Positions 1 to 5,327 of a stretch of 5,327 nucleotides of DNA are shown here, piece after piece. Made by a program: the position numbers and the translations under genes. A model generated the notes under the pieces. The model was given only the letters and a program-made list of their open reading frames with translations. It ran no database searches and was not told the DNA's origin. The DNA lies in NCBI GenBank assembly GCA_964621455.1, contig CAZULW010000120.1:1-5327 (forward strand). Direction: 5' to 3'. Every line of letters begins with the position of its first letter. Position 1 is the first letter of the stretch. This DNA comes from G020354025 sp964621455. Its GTDB lineage: Bacteria; Fidelibacterota; Marinisomatia; SCGC-AAA003-L08; TS1B11.

Positions 1-65
1 CCCGATTATGAAAAATTATCGCTTGTTTCTTAACGCAGAATCTTTAGAGGGGTTTTCGCGATTAA

Positions 66-87
66 GCGAAGGTATTTATGCCTTCGC
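66..87. repeat. 7-base perfect hairpin downstream of the CsgG-like gene
   Basis: GCGAAGG (66-72) and CCTTCGC (81-87) form a perfect 7-base-pair stem with an 8-base loop. It begins 46 bases beyond the stop of the CsgG-like gene. It lacks a T-tract on either strand, so it can only be called a candidate end-of-transcript structure. A competing imperfect stem pairs CTTAACGC (29-36) with GCG-A-TTAAG (58-66). Confidence 0.4.
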
Positions 88-94
88 AATCTCA

Positions 95-127
95 CAAGCC
101 TCTAGTCTCAAGCCTCCAGTCGCAAGT
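95..127. repeat. Degenerate 14-base tandem repeat (about 2.4 copies)
   Basis: CAAGCCTCTAGTCT (95-108) is followed directly by CAAGCCTCCAGTCG (109-122), matching at 12 of 14 positions, and by CAAGT (123-127), the start of a third copy. The array lies in the non-coding region just past the stop of the CsgG-like gene. Together with the hairpin at 66-87 it is most of what the 133-base end region holds; I see no gene there. Confidence 0.6.
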
Positions 128-133
128 GTAGTA

Positions 134-1060
134 TCAGAAACGGTATTCATAACTCAATACGGGATATGGCCATATTTCTTCACCCTCTATAAAAAGTAGC
201 CCTGCGCCAGTAACCAGAAAACCCCGTCGGCCTAGTGGCCACTGGTAGGCGATTAAAGTATTTGCGGTAAATTCCTCGATCATGAAGGAAAGTCCTACGG
301 ATGTCGAAAGCACGAGCCCTTTCTCGTTATAACGCCTGCGGTAGGCGATACCACCCGACATGTTTTCAAACACGACACCTGCACTGACAAAAAGTGAAAA
401 ATGAGACCCGACGAATAGGTCCTTTGTTATCTCAAGGAAGTTGGCATTCCGGGAAGAGCCAAATCCCGCATTAATAGACCAGGTCCGGGGTAGTTGATCG
501 TCTGCCGCTCTACTTGCTGGTTGGTTCGAATCTCTAATATCGGGACGGCTTTCTATTGCGGTAGTGGCCGCCTCACCACCTGACAGCATCAACGCCACCT
601 GCTTCATCCCCATGGTGAGCAACTCCTCCAGCCCGCCGCGCAGGTCGAAGTCCGAGACGCCCAGCAGCTTGCCGGTCTCAACGTCCACCACCCGGGCCGA
701 GACGGTGAACATGGCACCAACCCGGCTGATCCGGCCCCCCACCACCTGCCGGGCACCCAGCAGCTGGCCTACCTCCACCAGGCATTCGTTGGAGGTGCAG
801 CCGGTCAGCTGGAAGTCCTGCTCGGTGAGGATGGTCTCCATCATGCCGCGCTCGACCACCTCAAAGGCGCCCAGCCGGAAGAGCTCGTTGCGCAGGCGGT
901 CGGTCAGGGCGATGGCTTCGGTCTGCGAAATACCGTTGCCTTCGAACTCCACGACGGCGATGGGGATATTCTGAGCTGGCAGGAGATTTGCCTGAAGCAG
1001 GACGGCTCCTGCGAGGAGCAGGCCTGAATAAGACCGAATTGCCTGGCGTAGATACTTCAT
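134..1060 (-). CDS. Secreted CsgG/LpoB-like protein with C-terminal beta-barrel-like domain
   Basis: The function is unknown. I chose the ATG at 1060 (308 residues) because GGAGG lies 5 bases upstream and a signal peptide follows at once: basic MKYLRQAIR, a hydrophobic core (about 12-27), and probable cleavage near LPAQ (27-30), with no lipobox Cys. Residues about 31-160 resemble the CsgG/LpoB/TolB-N-like fold found in many envelope proteins: IPIAVVEFEGNG (32-43), a helix with TDRLRNELFRLGAFEVVER (53-71), a Cys pair in GCTSNECLVEVGQLLGA (Cys88, Cys93), then VVGGRISRVGAMFTVSARVVDVETGKLL. A polar, Ser/Asp/Ala-rich linker follows (about 161-193). Residues 194-308 contain roughly eight short strands with alternating hydrophobic residues and end in LSYEYRF. 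A terminal Phe and aromatic-rich last strand are typical of outer-membrane barrels recognised by BamA. The frame is open upstream to 1258, but that stretch looks non-coding. The linker and barrel half is about 47% GC against about 66% for the CsgG-like half (hand counts). The barrel assignment is inference; a soluble beta domain is the alternative. Confidence 0.82.
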   Translation of the reverse strand: MKYLRQAIRSYSGLLLAGAVLLQANLLPAQNIPIAVVEFEGNGISQTEAIALTDRLRNELFRLGAFEVVERGMMETILTEQDFQLTGCTSNECLVEVGQLLGARQVVGGRISRVGAMFTVSARVVDVETGKLLGVSDFDLRGGLEELLTMGMKQVALMLSGGEAATTAIESRPDIRDSNQPASRAADDQLPRTWSINAGFGSSRNANFLEITKDLFVGSHFSLFVSAGVVFENMSGGIAYRRRYNEKGLVLSTSVGLSFMIEEFTANTLIAYQWPLGRRGFLVTGAGLLFIEGEEIWPYPVLSYEYRF

Positions 1061-1065
1061 CATAG

Positions 1066-1070
1066 CCTCC
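1066..1070 (-). promoter_or_regulatory. Ribosome binding site deciding the start of the CsgG-like gene
   Basis: GGAGG on the minus strand is followed by CTATGATG. Spacing is 5 bases to the second ATG (1060) and only 2 to the first (1063), so 1060 is preferred. This rules out the in-frame upstream ATGs at 1258, 1081 and 1072, which lack comparable sites. Confidence 0.65.
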
Positions 1071-1103
1071 ATGCCTCTCATGATAATGATTAACAGAAGC
1101 GCG

Positions 1104-1135
1104 TAAAGGTAATGCCTATTGCGGGATAAAGCCAA
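1104..1135 (-). promoter_or_regulatory. Possible Bacteroidetes-type promoter of the CsgG-like gene
   Basis: On the minus strand TTGG (1135-1132) is followed after 20 bases by TACCTTTA (1111-1104). The Bacteroidetes consensus is TTTG, 19-21 bases, TAnnTTTG, so each box has one mismatch. It would give a leader of roughly 35-40 bases before the start at 1060, which is reasonable. The same stretch read as a sigma-70 promoter is weaker (TTGGCT, 17 bases, TTACCT). The call depends on the organism belonging to that lineage, which is not proven. Confidence 0.3.
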
Positions 1136-1162
1136 GGGTGAGTTGGGGATAAACATCCGCGA

Positions 1163-1208
1163 ATCCGTCCGGCTGCCCTGGCCGTAGCCACGGGCGATGC
1201 TGACGGAT
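1163..1208 (-). other. Nested inverted repeat between the DUF2283 and CsgG-like genes
   Basis: Outer arms ATCCGTC (1163-1169) and GACGGAT (1202-1208) are perfectly complementary over 7 bases. Inside, 1175-1182 pairs with 1187-1195 as an 8-base-pair GC-rich stem with one bulged base (1191) and a four-base loop CGTA (1183-1186). The element starts 27 bases after the DUF2283 stop, where an operon terminator would be expected. No run of T follows on the minus strand, so it is not a standard Rho-independent terminator; an mRNA 3'-end stabiliser or a leader structure of the next gene is equally possible. Confidence 0.4.
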
Positions 1209-1235
1209 GCCTTCGCAATATTAATCCAGCACAAA

Positions 1236-1451
1236 TTAGCCTGGCGTTTCCGACACACTATACTTGACAGGGAGAACTCTTTCCAGACTCAAGTGTCTTG
1301 ATGCATCAAGAATTTCAATACCCACAATTTTCTCCCCTTCACCGATATCAAGCACAACATCCTCTGAGACCCGCCTGTTTATGGTTTCCTGCTTTCTCTC
1401 GTCAAAGCGGATGTAGAGAAGATCGGTTTTATCATTATACAGGATATTCAT
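1236..1451 (-). CDS. DUF2283 domain-containing small protein
   Basis: The 71-residue product covers a whole DUF2283 domain: an N-terminal strand with the D.LYIRF pattern (residues 10-16), an acidic middle with VVLDIGEGEKIVGIEIL (32-48), and the family signature EILDASRH (46-53). The short C-terminal tail (about 60-71) is not conserved as far as I can tell. There is no signal peptide or membrane segment, so it should be cytoplasmic. The molecular function of the family is unknown. Members are often found beside DUF4258 genes and have been suspected of being antitoxin-like, but no such partner sits next to this one. The start at 1451 has a strong Shine-Dalgarno (GGGAGG, 7-base spacing). The gene begins 38 bases after the gcvPB stop with no terminator in between, so it is probably co-transcribed. 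It is clearly more AT-rich than alaS and gcvPB, which could reflect later arrival in the operon. Confidence 0.88.
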   Translation of the reverse strand: MNILYNDKTDLLYIRFDERKQETINRRVSEDVVLDIGEGEKIVGIEILDASRHLSLERVLPVKYSVSETPG

Positions 1452-1458
1452 TTATTAG

Positions 1459-1464
1459 CCTCCC
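1459..1464 (-). promoter_or_regulatory. Ribosome binding site of the DUF2283 gene
   Basis: On the minus strand GGGAGG stands 7 bases before the ATG at 1451. This is a near-perfect Shine-Dalgarno at good spacing and supports the small ORF as a real, independently translated gene. Confidence 0.75.
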
Positions 1465-1489
1465 ACATTCCATAAACACATAAGCAGAA

Positions 1490-2954
1490 CTATAGCCCTA
1501 GCTTACTCTCCGCCTGCCACCGCACGTCCAGCTGACGGTTGGCGCGGGTCTCGTCGAGGCGGCCAACGGGGGTGTGCAGTGGGGCCAGCAGCAGGGCGTC
1601 AGGGTTCTCGTCCACCAGGCGGTCGAGCTCGTGCATGACCTCAGCGAAGCGGTCCAGGGTAGCCTTGGTCTCGGACTCGGTGGGCTCGATCATGAGGGCT
1701 TCGGGCACCACGAGGGGGAAATAGACCGTCGGCGCGTGGAAGCCGTAGTCCAGCAGGGCCTTGGCCAGGTCCAGGGTCTTTGCGCCGCGCTCCTTCTGGC
1801 GGCTGCCGGAGAGGACGAACTCGTGCATAACCCCTTCGCCGTAGGGCAGTTCAAATATATCCACCAGACGGGCCTTGAGGTAGTTGGCATTCAGCACGGC
1901 CCCGCGCGAGACGCTTTGCAGCCCCTCCTCGCCCAGGCTGAGGATATAGGCATAGGCTCGCACCAGCATGGCGAAGTTGCCATAAAAGGCGTGCACGCGG
2001 CCGATGCTGTTCGGGCTATCCCCCTCCCATCGATAGCCGCCTTCTTCCGTCTTTACTACCAACGGGCGCGGAAGGAATTCCTCCAGATTTTCAACGACCC
2101 CTATCGGGCCGGAGCCGGGCCCACCCCCGCCATGCGGGGTGGAGAAGGTCTTATGCAGGTTGATGTGGGTGATGTCGAAGCCCATGTCCACCGGGCGCGT
2201 CAGGCCCATGAGAGCGTTGAGGTTGGCCCCGTCCATGTACATGATGCCGTCAATGTCATGGATGAGCCTGGTGATGGCGGTGATATCGTCCTCGAACAGC
2301 CCCAGGGTGTTGGGCTGGGTAAGTATCATACCGGCTACCTCGTCGCTGAGCTTGTCCTTCAGGTCCCCAAGATCCACCCTTCCCCGGGGATCGGTGGCCA
2401 CCTTCAAGGTCTCGTAGCCCGCCATGACCACGCTGGCGGGGTTGGTGCCGTGGGCCGAGTCGGGGATAATCACATACTTGCGACGGGACCCCCTGGTCTC
2501 ATGATACCTGCGCATAATAAGCACACCCACCAGTTCTCCCTGGGAGCCCGCCGCCGGCTGGAGGGTGAAACGGCTCATGCCGGTGATCCTTACCAGGGCC
2601 TGCTCGAGGTCGTACATCAATGCCAGGGCACCCTGGCAGCCCGCTTCCAACTGCCCGGGATGCAGCCCGCTGAATCCGGGCAGCTCAGCCATAGCATCGT
2701 TCACCTTGGGGTTGTATTTCATGGTGCAGCTGCCCAGGGGATAGAGGTTCTTGTCTACGTGGTGGTTCCTGGCAGATAGTTTAATGAAGTGGCGCACCAC
2801 CTCCGGCTCGGAGACTTCCGGCAGTTGGGCCGGGACCTTGCGGATCAGGTGACCGGGCAGGACCTCGCTGGGTTCGGTGGCGGGGACGTCGGTCTCGGGC
2901 AACTTGATACCGATACGTCCCGCTACGGAGTGGTCGAAGATGAGCAGGGGTTCG

Positions 2955-2962
<8 letters not shown>
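1490..2962 (-). CDS. gcvPB: Glycine dehydrogenase (decarboxylating) subunit 2, P-protein beta subunit
   Basis: This is the PLP-binding half of the split P-protein of the glycine cleavage system. With GcvPA it decarboxylates glycine and passes the aminomethyl group to the lipoyl arm of GcvH in the cytoplasm. The 490-residue product has the usual length for the two-subunit form. Visible motifs: PLGSCTMKYNPK (75-86), QPAAGSQGE (135-143), DSAHGTNPAS (168-177), DGANLNA (244-250), and the PLP-lysine segment NLHKTFSTPHGGGGPGSGP, in which Lys271 should form the Schiff base. The N-terminus PLLIFDHSVAGR fits the family start. The ATG sits inside the end of alaS (sequence ATGAGTAG, 8-base overlap). No good Shine-Dalgarno precedes it, so translation is probably coupled to alaS. 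The partner gcvPA and gcvT/gcvH are not in the window, so they must lie elsewhere. The gene shows no truncation. A single-chain GcvP is ruled out by length, because an alaS stop lies immediately before. Confidence 0.97.

Positions 2963-5327
<2,365 letters not shown>

Noticed and set aside
66..87. Rho-independent terminator for the CsgG-like gene
   Set aside because: The stem is good, but no T-tract follows on either strand, so it is listed only as a hairpin.
95..127. CRISPR-like repeats
   Set aside because: The copies are directly adjacent with no spacers, too short and imperfect.
8..199. 63-codon plus-strand frame at the window start
   Set aside because: No visible ribosome binding site (only 7 bases precede it), it runs through the hairpin and the tandem repeat and into the end of the CsgG-like gene, and the product is unrecognised.
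564..974. 136-codon plus-strand frame opposite the CsgG-like gene
   Set aside because: Low-complexity Ser/Arg/Pro/Thr-rich translation typical of an antisense frame, fully inside a better-supported gene.
1061..1258. N-terminal extension of the CsgG-like ORF up to the ATG at 1258
   Set aside because: The added 66 residues place a non-secretory stretch before an obvious signal peptide, overlap the end of the DUF2283 gene, and lack a ribosome binding site, while GGAGG points to 1060.
1236..1451. Complete toxin-antitoxin module
   Set aside because: No partner gene is present: only 38 bases separate it from gcvPB, and the downstream gene is a secreted envelope protein.
1574..2779. 401-codon open frame on the plus strand opposite gcvPB
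   Set aside because: It lies wholly antisense to a clear gcvPB gene in GC-rich sequence, where long open antisense frames are expected; its translation has no recognisable domain.

Overview
The window holds four genes, all on the minus strand. In transcription order, from high to low coordinates, they are: alaS (alanyl-tRNA synthetase, 5' end cut off by the window edge), gcvPB (glycine dehydrogenase subunit 2), a small DUF2283 protein, and a secreted protein with a CsgG/LpoB-like N-terminal domain and a beta-barrel-like C-terminal half. No rRNA, tRNA, CRISPR array, transposase or phage gene is visible.

Organism: the last gene's signal peptide and its outer-membrane-style C-terminus (terminal Phe) point to a Gram-negative-type envelope. 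The AlaRS motif-2 region reads NYHHTFFEMLGNWSFGDY, a variant I associate with Bacteroidetes-type and eukaryotic AlaRS rather than the proteobacterial form. A near match to the Bacteroidetes promoter consensus lies ahead of the last gene. Together these suggest the FCB superphylum or a related uncultured lineage (for example Marinimicrobia-like), but the sequence does not fix the phylum. The GC content is high in alaS and gcvPB (up to about 77% by hand count in one 60-base stretch) and drops below 50% in several other parts.

Layout: alaS (2955 to beyond 5327) overlaps gcvPB (1490-2962) by 8 bases. gcvPB is followed after 38 bases by the DUF2283 gene (1236-1451). These three probably form one transcript. 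A 175-base gap (1061-1235) with a nested inverted repeat and a possible promoter separates them from the CsgG-like gene (134-1060). The distal 133 bases (1-133) hold no convincing gene; they carry a hairpin and a degenerate 14-base tandem repeat.

How the genes work together: AlaRS charges tRNA-Ala, and GcvPB with GcvPA (not in the window) decarboxylates glycine in the glycine cleavage system. Their link is general amino-acid and translation housekeeping, not an obvious shared pathway. The DUF2283 protein and the CsgG-like protein have no function assignable from sequence. I see no complete undescribed system here. The most unusual item is the two-domain CsgG-like protein, with a base-composition break close to its domain boundary.
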